A DNA stretch of 57,200 nt, taken from the NCBI GenBank assembly GCA_016788865.1, contig JAEUSB010000008.1:1-57200 (forward strand). Direction: 5' to 3'. Both the position numbers and the translations under genes were made by a program. This DNA is from Leptospirales bacterium (GTDB lineage Bacteria > Spirochaetota > Leptospiria > Leptospirales > Leptonemataceae). Every line of letters starts with the position of its first letter. Positions within the stretch are counted from its first letter, which is position 1. Below are positions 38,979 to 47,344 of this stretch, in pieces. Below the pieces are notes generated by a model. The model saw only the letters and a program-made list of their open reading frames with translations, did not search any database and was not told the origin of the DNA.

Positions 38979-40038
38979 TCGCGTCTACGGCAAATTTTCC
39001 ACCACAGTTTGAACGGAATGCTGGCCTGGCTTTTTGAATTAGATCGCGCAGTGTTGAATCATTTGAAATTTGTTTGGGGAGCTTGATGTATACGTCGATG
39101 AGGTCTCCCTTCTGACATTTCAATTGCAGGCGCTTATGCGCATCTGGTCCAAGGGTTTCATCGATAGCCGCGTAGAAGTCTGATTCCTTGACCGTCCTCC
39201 CGACGTTTTTTGCGATGACCGGTGAAGCCGCTGCGTTGAACTCTTCCGTTAGGCGCGCAGCAATTGCAAAATATTGACCGGCATCCCAGGTCTTCTGACA
39301 GGTTCCATGTTTGTACCATTCGTATCTTTCGAGGCAGGAACCGGCGGCCACGCTCGGCATCACACGCGCAAGGTTCTTCTTCACCTGAGGTGTGAGTTCG
39401 ATTTCATCATACTGACAAAAATCTCCAGACTTCTTTGGGCCTTTGCAATATCCGTAGTTTGTGCCGCAGGCAGATTTGTTGGGCCACAGACCATGAAGGG
39501 TAAAGTTCTTGGCCTGATATACGCCTGGATCACGAATCTTACACTCACGCTTGTCCGACTTCAACTCGCAGAATGCGGGCTGCCAGCTGACTGCAAACGT
39601 ATAGTCGTCGGCACCTCCGGCTAACTGGCAGGTATTCTTTTCCTGGGAATCGTCCTCTGCACTTTCGTCTTCCTCATCACTGTCCGCAGTGTTTGAAGCA
39701 GGTTCGCCGACAAGTTCACCGCAACGCAGTTCCATCCAACGTTCGGCGGGTTTGGCTTTAGGCATTCGTAGTCTTGCCCAGTCTGGTTTGTCCGGCCGAT
39801 TGAGCTCGATCACCTCGTACGAGGTACCTGGCGCTGTCTGGATCCCCCCGGGGTTGGTTTTCTTATTCTTCGATTGATACGCAGGACAGGATTGCTTTGC
39901 GCGAAAAACCTGATCGCCGGATTCATCGGCGCTTTCGCCCTCCAGGGGATGGCCAGTTTCTGAGGAGGCCGGGCTACAGCCGAATGTGCTGACCAGCACC
40001 AGGGCCAGAATGCCGGCTTTGAGGAAGTTCGATTTCAT
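38968..40038 (-). CDS. RNase T2 family ribonuclease, lipoprotein
   Basis: 356 residues from the ATG at 40038, which gives a lipoprotein signal MKSNFLKAGILALVLVSTFGC. After the Cys comes an SH3-like N-terminal region (about 45-110, SCPAYQSKNKKTNPGGIQ), an acidic linker (DSEEDESAEDDS) and the T2 catalytic domain. Its two active-site motifs are intact: CAS1 FTLHGLWPN and CAS2 EWYKHGTC. RNase T2 enzymes cut single-stranded RNA through 2',3'-cyclic phosphates. Here the enzyme is probably tethered to a membrane outside the cytoplasm, for RNA scavenging. It converges with the CDF gene and is divergent from the hydrolase gene. Confidence 0.93.
   Translation of the reverse strand: MKSNFLKAGILALVLVSTFGCSPASSETGHPLEGESADESGDQVFRAKQSCPAYQSKNKKTNPGGIQTAPGTSYEVIELNRPDKPDWARLRMPKAKPAERWMELRCGELVGEPASNTADSDEEDESAEDDSQEKNTCQLAGGADDYTFAVSWQPAFCELKSDKRECKIRDPGVYQAKNFTLHGLWPNKSACGTNYGYCKGPKKSGDFCQYDEIELTPQVKKNLARVMPSVAAGSCLERYEWYKHGTCQKTWDAGQYFAIAARLTEEFNAAASPVIAKNVGRTVKESDFYAAIDETLGPDAHKRLQLKCQKGDLIDVYIKLPKQISNDSTLRDLIQKARPAFRSNCGGKFAVDAIND
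39247..39255 (+). repeat. Dispersed word CGTTAKGCG, copy 12
   Basis: CGTTAGGCGC on the plus strand, antisense to the RNase T2 gene; sense codons CGC-CTA-ACG. Confidence 0.5.
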
Positions 40039-40110
40039 ATTCGCATAGCGTTCTGGCAAGCTGACCCAAATAGGCATCCAGAATTTGAAAAGGCTGGGAA
40101 TGAATCCGGA

Positions 40111-40140
40111 TTGACAAATCTGACACGGTGTCAGTATATG
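40111..40140 (+). promoter_or_regulatory. Sigma-70-like promoter with palindromic operator in the spacer
   Basis: A consensus -35 TTGACA (40111-40116) and a -10-like TATATG (40135-40140) are 18 bases apart. The spacer ends in a perfect 15-base palindrome, CTGACACGGTGTCAG (40120-40134). A repressor bound there would block polymerase. AGGGGG (40155-40160) is the ribosome-binding site for the ATG at 40167. No regulator gene for this site is recognised nearby. Confidence 0.6.
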
Positions 40141-40166
40141 GAGTCAGCAAATTTAGGGGGAAAACC

Positions 40167-41039
40167 ATGAAAAGAATTCTACTTCTTGGACTGGTGGTAT
40201 TTGCGGCTCAGAATCTGTCCGCAACCACATATAGACTTTTTGTACACGGCCGTTCTGCTAAGAATCATTGCAGCGGCGCAATTCCAAACACTTCCAGCGC
40301 AACCACTGATGTTCAGGGTTACTGGTCAGGCTGGGGCTACACTCCAACCGGTATCGCTAACGTGCGTTACATTGGTTTCGACGGTGAGCAACCAGGCGGG
40401 GCTTACAGCTGGAGCGAATGCGGAGCTCAACTCCAACTCAATCGTGCACTGAATACTTTCTGCACGGGCGCAAATGACTGCGAAATCTATACGCACTCAA
40501 CTGGTGGACTGGTTGTTTCCGCTTTCTTTGGAAACTACCCTTACACGTCTTCCTGGTATAACATCCGTCGCATCCAGGAGATGGCGTCGGCTGCCGGTGG
40601 ATCCGAACTTGCAGATATGGCTGTAACATACCTGGCGTGGATCGGTTGGAGCAATTATGGTGGACAACTTGATCATTCCGTGAGCACAAGTGGCGCGCGC
40701 AATGGATTCAACCACAACCAATCGGGTGGTCTGACATTCTACACTACATCCGGTGAAGGCTACGATTCAGAAACTTATGGCATTACTCCGGCATTCCTTC
40801 CTGGTAAGGATGATGGGGTTGTTGCAAACCACTCACTCTGCGGTATCAATCAAACCGGTTCTGTAAACGCATCTTGCGCTCGCGGGAACGGTCAGCTGAG
40901 AGAATCGTATGCATGTGGTTTCCTGTGGTTGAGCACTTGCTACACTACCTGGACTCGCTGGACTCCATACTACACTGTTTATCAGGGTGGATCAAATCAC
41001 ACGCACAAGAAGGCAATGGCAGACTACAATCGCCGTTGA
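40167..41039 (+). CDS. Exported alpha/beta-hydrolase-like protein
   Basis: 290 residues from the ATG at 40167, preceded by AGGGGG. A signal peptide (1-19, MKRILLLGLVVFAAQNLSA) leads to a mature protein that opens with YRLFVHGRS, a beta-strand with HG as in lipases and esterases. A nucleophile-elbow-like YTHSTGGLVV follows, then LPGKDDGVV as a possible acid and a late His in SNHTHK. Several Cys suggest disulfides. This fits a secreted lipase or esterase, but the elbow has Thr-His-Ser-Thr-Gly instead of a textbook GxSxG, so the activity is a proposal. A strong terminator follows, so it is transcribed alone. Confidence 0.72.
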   Translation: MKRILLLGLVVFAAQNLSATTYRLFVHGRSAKNHCSGAIPNTSSATTDVQGYWSGWGYTPTGIANVRYIGFDGEQPGGAYSWSECGAQLQLNRALNTFCTGANDCEIYTHSTGGLVVSAFFGNYPYTSSWYNIRRIQEMASAAGGSELADMAVTYLAWIGWSNYGGQLDHSVSTSGARNGFNHNQSGGLTFYTTSGEGYDSETYGITPAFLPGKDDGVVANHSLCGINQTGSVNASCARGNGQLRESYACGFLWLSTCYTTWTRWTPYYTVYQGGSNHTHKKAMADYNRR

Positions 41040-41060
41040 TTTGAATTCTTGATTCGCGTA

Positions 41061-41093
41061 AAAAGCCGCGTCCTTAAAGGCGCGGCTTTTTTT
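41061..41093 (+). terminator. Intrinsic terminator after the hydrolase gene
   Basis: AAAAGCCGCG (41061-41070) pairs with CGCGGCTTTT (41081-41090). The loop TCCTTAAAGG can itself partly pair, and a T run continues to 41093. It lies 21 bases after the stop codon of the exported hydrolase gene. Confidence 0.93.
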
Positions 41094-41118
41094 GTGTGGA
41101 CCACTTCGCGCGCATCAT

Positions 41119-42027
41119 ATGATTACTAACATGCTCAGGTTTTCTGACAAAGTTCTGGTGTTTCTCCTCATGTCCTTGCTTTCATCTTGCAATGTTTTGT
41201 TCTGGAAATCTGCCAATGCCTACAATGGCGGTACGTGGATGGGACCGGAAACATTCATTGAAATCAGAAGTGAATTCAAACAAAAGTCTTCCTGGTATCC
41301 TCTCAATCAAAACGCCCTGACCAAGGACTATAGATCAACCCTGCTGTTTCATAAAGTAGCGGGAGATCATGTGACTTCCACGGCCGAAATCATCACGTAT
41401 GATGGTTGGACTCTAAACGATACTCTGTTTGCTGCCGGAACAAACCTGGTTGCCGTGCGCGGCAAGAGTGACGGGTACGGTGACGCTGCGCGGGAACTCA
41501 TCGCCATTACTTCATCGCAACCAGGAAAAACCGCGCAGGCCGAAACATTGCTTAGCCCTGCCCAACTTTTGCTGGCGGCTGTGCCTTCCCCAAACGCAAA
41601 GCTCATTGCCGTTTTTACCACGGACGCAACCAACGAAAATAGAACCGGTCGATTGCTGGTTGATTTCTTCGACTACAAGACCGGTGCGAAGCCGACTATG
41701 AGCAAACGGACTTCCCTTGAACTGCAATGGTCCGGGGTTCCTGGAAATCCAGAGCTATCCTGGGAAAAAGATAGCAGCGGAGTCTTTCTACATCTGGAAT
41801 CGAGCGTAGTATTGATCAAGCCAGACGGATCGAAGCAAACGGCGCTTTCGTTTCCATCGTGTTTCTGGCCCACCAGCTCGGGCAGGTCTATTTCTGATAC
41901 CGGGATGTTCTTCTATCGGACAAATCCTGATGCTCGCATCGAGATCAAGAAGATGGAAGAATACCTGAAATTCGAATCGATAAAAATGACAACTAACCTG
42001 GGTTCCATTGGAAGTGGATGCCCATAA
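41119..42027 (+). CDS. Putative lipoprotein of unknown function
   Basis: 302 residues from the ATG at 41119; the ATG four codons later is equally possible. The leader MLRFSDKVLVFLLMSLLSSC ends in a plausible lipobox (LLSSC). The mature protein is beta-rich, with repeated strands such as NAKLIAVFTTDATNENRTGRLLVDFFDY and SGVFLHLESSVVLIKPDG, reminiscent of a WD40/TolB-like propeller, but no motif fixes this. It lies between a terminator and the anchored protein at 42041. The gap to that gene is 13 bases, so the two form an operon. Confidence 0.72.
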   Translation: MITNMLRFSDKVLVFLLMSLLSSCNVLFWKSANAYNGGTWMGPETFIEIRSEFKQKSSWYPLNQNALTKDYRSTLLFHKVAGDHVTSTAEIITYDGWTLNDTLFAAGTNLVAVRGKSDGYGDAARELIAITSSQPGKTAQAETLLSPAQLLLAAVPSPNAKLIAVFTTDATNENRTGRLLVDFFDYKTGAKPTMSKRTSLELQWSGVPGNPELSWEKDSSGVFLHLESSVVLIKPDGSKQTALSFPSCFWPTSSGRSISDTGMFFYRTNPDARIEIKKMEEYLKFESIKMTTNLGSIGSGCP

Positions 42028-42040
42028 AGGGGGAAATTAA

Positions 42041-43267
42041 ATGCAAAAAAGATTTATTGCGGCGATCGCGATCGGCCTGGTGCTGCTGATCGGTATTATT
42101 TATTTGTTGATGTCACCATCCAGGCAGAGCCGGGAGCAAAGCGAGCGGGACCAGGCCTCTTCGTCAGAGCCAGGTATGCGGATGGATGACAGCGGTCAGT
42201 TGATCATCGAAGATGATCCGGCCACGCACCTTGAACGCTATAAGAAGTGGGCACAATATCCGCCTACATCACGGCCACTGTTTTCTGGCCAGGTGGACTT
42301 GCTCGATCCGTACAACGCAACAAAACCTCCCATCGGTGTCTTGCAATCGCCTGCACAGGGATGCGAGCCTTCCACAGGAAGCGAAGCAATGAAGTGCGCC
42401 AAACCCGCTGTACTTTCAGATGTGACGTGCAGCCTCACACCGGAACGTTACATTTCCATTGGGTCAAAGGACTTCAGGATTTATCTGAGCTGTGCCTCGC
42501 CAAAGCAAAATGAAGGTAAGCCTCTTCCAATTGATTCAATTGAATCCAAAGTCTACAGACAGGTTTACCGCAAGATTACACCTTCGCTCCCCGCTATTTC
42601 AAGCGCCGACGACGGTCAGAATGGGGATCAGAAGGCAGGCGATCGCATCTACACTTTCACGGTTCGTCCTACAGCGCAAGACTGGGGTGATATGTTCCTT
42701 GAAACCACATTCAAAGTTGGTGGCTTTACTCACAATCAGCGAGCTAACTGGTTTTCAACACCCCATAAAATTGGGGAATTCCAACAAGGCATTCGTGACG
42801 CAAATCGAAACGGCCAGCTAGTTCTGTCCGTTCCTGTGAATATTCTTAAAGCGGGCTACTACAAGTTTGATGCCAATCTTTTACAACAAGAGGGTGATAA
42901 AGCGCCTGTTGCGAGCGCGGCGTTCGAAGGGGATCTTCAGACTGGAAATCAAAACATTGAGATTGTATTTTTTGGGAAAGTAATCAAGGATAGCAAGCTC
43001 GATGGTCCTTATGTAGTGCGAAATATTCGCGGCATGCGGAACAACTCGCCGGTTACGCCTTCAATCTTGAAGGCTTCCCTTACCTCTGGTCGCCCGCTTG
43101 GTGCGCAGCAGCATACCGAACCGTTACAGGAGTACATGGAACCGCTTTCCGGTGAGCATGTGACAGATCGCTACAAAGCGGCGGAGTTTTCGGGAGAAGA
43201 ATGGCAGTCTGAAGAAAAGGATCGTCGGATGAAGTATCTTGAAGGTCTGGTCAAGGAAGGAAACTGA
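42041..43267 (+). CDS. Membrane-anchored exported protein (choice-of-anchor X-like)
   Basis: 408 residues. An uncleaved-looking N-terminal membrane anchor (MQKRFIAAIAIGLVLLIGIIYLLM) is followed by a Ser/Gln/Glu-rich linker and two beta-rich regions. The first (about 125-225) contains SYTFTVRPTAQDWG-like strands. The second (about 235-330), with RNGQLVLSVPVNILKAGYYKFDANLL and DGPYVVRNIRG, resembles the domain called choice-of-anchor X. Four Cys could form disulfides. It follows the lipoprotein gene by 13 bases, with GGGGGAAA as ribosome-binding site, and a terminator follows. The role is unknown; surface display or support of the nearby exported hydrolase is possible. Confidence 0.7.
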   Translation: MQKRFIAAIAIGLVLLIGIIYLLMSPSRQSREQSERDQASSSEPGMRMDDSGQLIIEDDPATHLERYKKWAQYPPTSRPLFSGQVDLLDPYNATKPPIGVLQSPAQGCEPSTGSEAMKCAKPAVLSDVTCSLTPERYISIGSKDFRIYLSCASPKQNEGKPLPIDSIESKVYRQVYRKITPSLPAISSADDGQNGDQKAGDRIYTFTVRPTAQDWGDMFLETTFKVGGFTHNQRANWFSTPHKIGEFQQGIRDANRNGQLVLSVPVNILKAGYYKFDANLLQQEGDKAPVASAAFEGDLQTGNQNIEIVFFGKVIKDSKLDGPYVVRNIRGMRNNSPVTPSILKASLTSGRPLGAQQHTEPLQEYMEPLSGEHVTDRYKAAEFSGEEWQSEEKDRRMKYLEGLVKEGN

Positions 43268-43285
43268 TTCTGATCAGAGTGTGAG

Positions 43286-43314
43286 GCGCTGTACTGGAGG
43301 TACAGCGCGTTTTT
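43286..43314 (+). terminator. Intrinsic terminator after the anchored protein gene
   Basis: GCGCTGTAC (43286-43294) pairs with GTACAGCGC (43300-43308) around a five-base loop. GTTTTT follows. It ends the two-gene lipoprotein operon 18 bases past the stop and before the convergent MORN gene. Confidence 0.93.
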
Positions 43315-43326
43315 CCTTAAGCTCTG

Positions 43327-44247
43327 CTATTTCTGTTCCTTACCACGAACCCAGGTTCCCTGACGAACTTCGCCATTCTTTGCTGTGTAAGTGCCTTGGC
43401 CATGAGGCTGATCACCTGAGAATTGACCTTCATACTTGCTGCCATCGGAGTATTTATAGAGGCCCGATCCTTCTTTGAGATCGTTCTTGAATTGTCCGGT
43501 GTACGTATCGCCATTCTTGAATACTTCGGTTCCCTTGCCGTCTTTCTTTCCCGCAACAAAAGTACCGGTGTAAGTCAATCCATCTGCATGAACGATTGTA
43601 CCGGTTCCGTGAAAGAGACCGTTGTCAAATTCACCCGCATATTTGGACCCATCTTTCAGTGTGGCTTCACCCCGCCCTTGAATCTGGAAGTTCTTGAAGT
43701 TGCCCTTAAAGACAGTTCCGTCGGCGCGCGTCAACGTGCCACGGGTGAATTGATCGTTCTGGAATTCGCCTTCGAATCGTGAACCATCTTTGTAAACGAG
43801 GACGCCTTTTCCGTGCTTGGCTCCGTCTTCGATTTCACCTTGATAGCGAGATCCATCCGCAAGGATGAATTCCCCGTCACCGGTCTTCTTTCCTTTCTTA
43901 AAATCGCCCGTATATCTGGTTCCATCGGGCAGAGTCTCAACGCCTTTGCCGTTCAGCTTGCCGTCTTCAAAAGAACCTTCAAGTTTCCTGCCGGTTTTGA
44001 ATACAAAGACACCCTTGCCCTGGATCTTGTTTGATTTGAATTCCCCGGTGTATGTCCCATTTGGGAGGATATAGATACCTTTTCCGTCAAATTGCCCGTT
44101 TGAGAAATCACCTTCATAGGAGGCTCCGCCGGGCAGTTGTAGCGTGCCGCGGCCATTCTTGCAGTCGCCTTTGACACAGACTTCAGCCTCCGCCATCAAC
44201 GCAGAGGAGAAGAAGATAGAACAGGAAAGAATTAGAATTAAACGCAT
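43327..44247 (-). CDS. Exported MORN-repeat protein
   Basis: 306 residues. A signal peptide (about 1-20, ending ALMAEA) is followed by about 11-12 consecutive MORN repeats of 23-24 residues with the YxGxFxxGxxxGxGxxxxxDG pattern, for example SYEGDFSNGQFDGKGIYILP and KYAGEFDNGLFHGTGTIVH. MORN repeats form an extended beta meander that binds lipids or proteins. Here the array is exported, so a periplasmic or surface scaffold is likely. The ATG is preceded by GAGG. An A tract and a hairpin lie upstream. The array nature makes copy-number variation between strains plausible. Confidence 0.93.
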   Translation of the reverse strand: MRLILILSCSIFFSSALMAEAEVCVKGDCKNGRGTLQLPGGASYEGDFSNGQFDGKGIYILPNGTYTGEFKSNKIQGKGVFVFKTGRKLEGSFEDGKLNGKGVETLPDGTRYTGDFKKGKKTGDGEFILADGSRYQGEIEDGAKHGKGVLVYKDGSRFEGEFQNDQFTRGTLTRADGTVFKGNFKNFQIQGRGEATLKDGSKYAGEFDNGLFHGTGTIVHADGLTYTGTFVAGKKDGKGTEVFKNGDTYTGQFKNDLKEGSGLYKYSDGSKYEGQFSGDQPHGQGTYTAKNGEVRQGTWVRGKEQK

Positions 44248-44288
44248 GGATACCTCAGAAGAGTTAGACGAAGAATCCTTCCCAGGTT

Positions 44289-44331
44289 GTTTTTTTTTTT
44301 CAAGCTTTTTAGCCGGCGCCTGGAGCCGGCT
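44289..44331 (-). promoter_or_regulatory. A11 tract and hairpin upstream of the MORN gene
   Basis: On the minus strand the hairpin AGCCGGC-N7-GCCGGCT (44331-44311) is followed by AAAAAGCTTG and a run of 11 A (44300-44290). If TTGAAA at the start of the run is a -35 element, eight A fall in the promoter spacer, so slippage would change its length. The -10 (AAGGAT region) is weak, so the call is tentative. The hairpin is not followed by U in RNA and does not look like a terminator of the upstream DUF2339 gene. Confidence 0.35.
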
Positions 44332-44350
44332 ATATTACAAATAGATCAGG

Positions 44351-47344
44351 CTAGGCGGTCCGGCTGTAATCCTTGAATATCTTAATGCACGGCCAGACGA
44401 GCCCGATCAGGCCCAAATAGAAGGCAATGCGAATGATCCAGCTTGAAACGGGCGGTTCCATGGCTGAATAAGCGAATTCCTTATTAACCTCCGTAGTTTC
44501 GGCCTGGAAAGTTGCAACGTATCCTGCCGTTTTATTGTCGAAGGTGTTTCGCAGGTCATAGTCTGGTGAACCAACGTAAGGGTTTCCTGAATAAATTTGC
44601 AAGCTTGCCGTCTTCCCGTCGCGGGTAGCCTCGGCATACTCCTCTGCTGCTGGTAACTGGAAGACAATTTGCTCAACCGGCGAAAACGCTGTGACGGACT
44701 TGAGACGGAGGGGCTCGTCGTCCCCATTTACTATGAGGATTTTGATCACGTCGTTTGCCGGCGAGGCCAGGTCCAGGACTTGCTCTGGTTTGTCCTTTAG
44801 GCGCTTGAGTAACCCGGCTGAAGTGTTGATCACGAAGGATTTTGTCTCGGTGTCGTAGGTAGAGATCTCTGCTCCGCGCTCAAACCGTTGTTCTTCGAAT
44901 GTCAGAATCAATCGTTGAATCTTTCGCTTTTCCGGATTGGCAAGTTCAAGTACGGTTCCCTGACGATCCGAGTCTGTAGAAGTCCTAATCTGATCCAGTG
45001 GGATCTCAAAAGATACTTCCTTGTCTCGTGCGGGGGTTGAATAGACTGCTGGAAAGGTTACTGCGACGATCTTGTTAAATGTCAGACGAACATACCTGGA
45101 AGAGCCCGCATCAATCCGAATCTGTGTTTCGGCAGAATCGCCGTAGCGAAACACACTGCGGTGTCCCAGGTAATTCCAATCTCCGGGCTTGTTGCCAACA
45201 TCAATCTGAACACCTGATTCAAAAATGCCGTTTGCACTGATTTCAAGATGACTCCAGACCATACCTTCCGGCAATTCTGGGAGTTTTAGAACATAAACGC
45301 GACTATCACGGGTCGCCTCGGTGAAGACTACTTCCGGTTCGTATCGCATGTTGCGGCTTGTGTCTTCACCCACGCGCTGGATAAAATAAGGCAGTGCTTT
45401 TCCATTCCACGCAATGCGAATAGACGACGAACCAGAGCGTTGAAGCTCGTTCGTTAGGTCGAGCTTGCCGTAGAGAATCTTGGAATCGCCCAGGGTACCA
45501 GCTCTGGTTTCCCTAAGCGCGGTAACTGACTTGAAACTACCAGCGCGGAATTTTTCTGCCTGAAGTGACGACGGGGCGGCAATGAGGATTGCAAGCGCCA
45601 CAGGACCAATGAGTAGGACGACCAGGTCTTTGCTGATTTTCATAATTTTATCCCTGTATTTCTGATAGAGTATGCTTAGAATAACGAGTGCTACGCCCAG
45701 CGAGAAGCCTGCGATGATTCGCACAAGCCGGCCCATTGTCCAGATATCGTAGCTGTAAAGCTTCAATACCACCAGAACAGCCAGGAATATTCCACTGAGG
45801 CGCATGGTCCTATGATCTTTCCAGAAGCCGTAGATCAGAAAACCAATAGCGTATAACGCTAGAACATAGGAGTAACCCAGGTTTCGGTAGTGTTGGGAAA
45901 GAATTGTATCTCTGTTCTCGAGTAGAGTCCCCCAAACAAATACAAACATTGCCGCAAATGCAAAACCCTTAACATAACGGGTAAATGGCTCCCTTTTGTG
46001 CGCCAGGTAGGTCAGAGTTAGTCCAATGCCTGCGATCAGGTAGAGCGCAAACCGCGCGTTGATGATTGACTGATAGGGCACCGTAGTGTATTTGATGAAG
46101 ACCAGGCGAAACAATGCCGCGAACCAGACGACAAGTGAGGTGATCAGAATCGGATTGCTCTTAACTCGAATTGCTCCCAGCGAGAGCGAAGCCGCAAACA
46201 GAATCCATGCCGTTGTGAGCATCCGCCCGTCGAAGAAGTCTGTAAGGCTGGCGAAAAGGAAAACTATTATCTGGTAGAATGTTATGCTTCTCGCCTGAGC
46301 AAATCCTAACGCTCCTTCGGTGTAGCGTGTGCGCAAAAGATAGAAGCCAGCCATCAGCAGGGTCAGGCCCAGCAGCAAGTGGGCCGTGAGATTTGGGTAG
46401 TGATGCTGAGTAAGATAGAATCCAGAGATTGCGTATAGAACGGAAGCAAGGGGTAGAATGACCAGATTGGCGAGCTTTGGTTCTTCCCTGTGCTTTGCAG
46501 AAAGCATTAGATCGCGAACGTAGTAGACGGCCATTGTGAAAAGTAAAATGGCCATTGGGAACACGAAGCCACTTTGCTCCATATTCTTTGCTGCCCAGAT
46601 CGACCACATGATGGACGTTGCAAATAATACAAGGTACGCCGCGATCCGCCACGTCCGGTGCCAGCAAACCCAGAGAAATCCCACCTGAATCAGGCCAATG
46701 TACGTGAAAAGAAAGCGATACGAGTTTTCTCCGCGAGAGAGCATGACGGGAGCCAGAAAGGATCCGAGCAAGCCAAACACATAGAGGCTCTGGCGATCCG
46801 CCTGCACTGCAAGATACGTAACGAACGCGCTCAGGATGACCATTGCGGCAAACGTTTCCGGAAGACCCAGCAGATTGTAGAAGTGATACGCGCTGTAAAC
46901 CGAAACGTATAAAATGGAAACGCCCGCTCCAAATACTGGAGCCGGCACCACGCGGGTCTTGAGCTTAGCCAGATACAAACCGGCAGCCATGATTGCAAAA
47001 CCGAGCAAGACTCCAGTATAAATTCGCCCAGATTCGTTCACCCACTGGTTATCAAATGCGAGTTTGATGAACCAACTCACGGCGAGCACGATTGCAAGAA
47101 GGCCCAGCTTCCCAAGGATATTTCCGCCCAGCAGTACTTCAAAATTATCGTTTTGAGTCAAACGCTCAAAGAATCCAGGTCCTGCGGGCTTTGGAACAGA
47201 AGTGGCTTGACCCACAGACGTTGTGCTGCTTGACACCGTTGTCCGGCTTCCGGGGCTAGCAGACGCGCGAGCCAAATCTGCCTTGACGCTGGTCAGTTCT
47301 TCTTCGAGTTTCTGAACGCGGGCTTTGAGGTCATCGAGATTCAT
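44351..47344 (-). CDS. DUF2339 polytopic membrane protein with DUF3999-like C-terminal half
   Basis: 997 residues. A short N-terminal coiled coil (VQKLEEELTSVKADLA) and Ser/Thr-rich linker precede about 18 closely packed membrane helices (about 75-585), the DUF2339 pattern (GGNILGKLGLLAIVLAVSWFIKLAFD). The remaining 400 residues (about 590-970) are a beta-rich extracytoplasmic region closed by one last membrane helix. This part resembles DUF3999, which in other bacteria is often a separate gene beside DUF2339. If so, this is a natural fusion. The function of both is unknown; a role in envelope glycan or lipid export is only a guess. It is the last gene of the prmA/STAS chain. Confidence 0.85.
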   Translation of the reverse strand: MNLDDLKARVQKLEEELTSVKADLARASASPGSRTTVSSSTTSVGQATSVPKPAGPGFFERLTQNDNFEVLLGGNILGKLGLLAIVLAVSWFIKLAFDNQWVNESGRIYTGVLLGFAIMAAGLYLAKLKTRVVPAPVFGAGVSILYVSVYSAYHFYNLLGLPETFAAMVILSAFVTYLAVQADRQSLYVFGLLGSFLAPVMLSRGENSYRFLFTYIGLIQVGFLWVCWHRTWRIAAYLVLFATSIMWSIWAAKNMEQSGFVFPMAILLFTMAVYYVRDLMLSAKHREEPKLANLVILPLASVLYAISGFYLTQHHYPNLTAHLLLGLTLLMAGFYLLRTRYTEGALGFAQARSITFYQIIVFLFASLTDFFDGRMLTTAWILFAASLSLGAIRVKSNPILITSLVVWFAALFRLVFIKYTTVPYQSIINARFALYLIAGIGLTLTYLAHKREPFTRYVKGFAFAAMFVFVWGTLLENRDTILSQHYRNLGYSYVLALYAIGFLIYGFWKDHRTMRLSGIFLAVLVVLKLYSYDIWTMGRLVRIIAGFSLGVALVILSILYQKYRDKIMKISKDLVVLLIGPVALAILIAAPSSLQAEKFRAGSFKSVTALRETRAGTLGDSKILYGKLDLTNELQRSGSSSIRIAWNGKALPYFIQRVGEDTSRNMRYEPEVVFTEATRDSRVYVLKLPELPEGMVWSHLEISANGIFESGVQIDVGNKPGDWNYLGHRSVFRYGDSAETQIRIDAGSSRYVRLTFNKIVAVTFPAVYSTPARDKEVSFEIPLDQIRTSTDSDRQGTVLELANPEKRKIQRLILTFEEQRFERGAEISTYDTETKSFVINTSAGLLKRLKDKPEQVLDLASPANDVIKILIVNGDDEPLRLKSVTAFSPVEQIVFQLPAAEEYAEATRDGKTASLQIYSGNPYVGSPDYDLRNTFDNKTAGYVATFQAETTEVNKEFAYSAMEPPVSSWIIRIAFYLGLIGLVWPCIKIFKDYSRTA

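Noticed and set aside
44311..44331. Hairpin after the DUF2339 gene as its terminator
   Set aside because: On the transcribed strand it is followed by A, not U, so it lacks the terminator tail.
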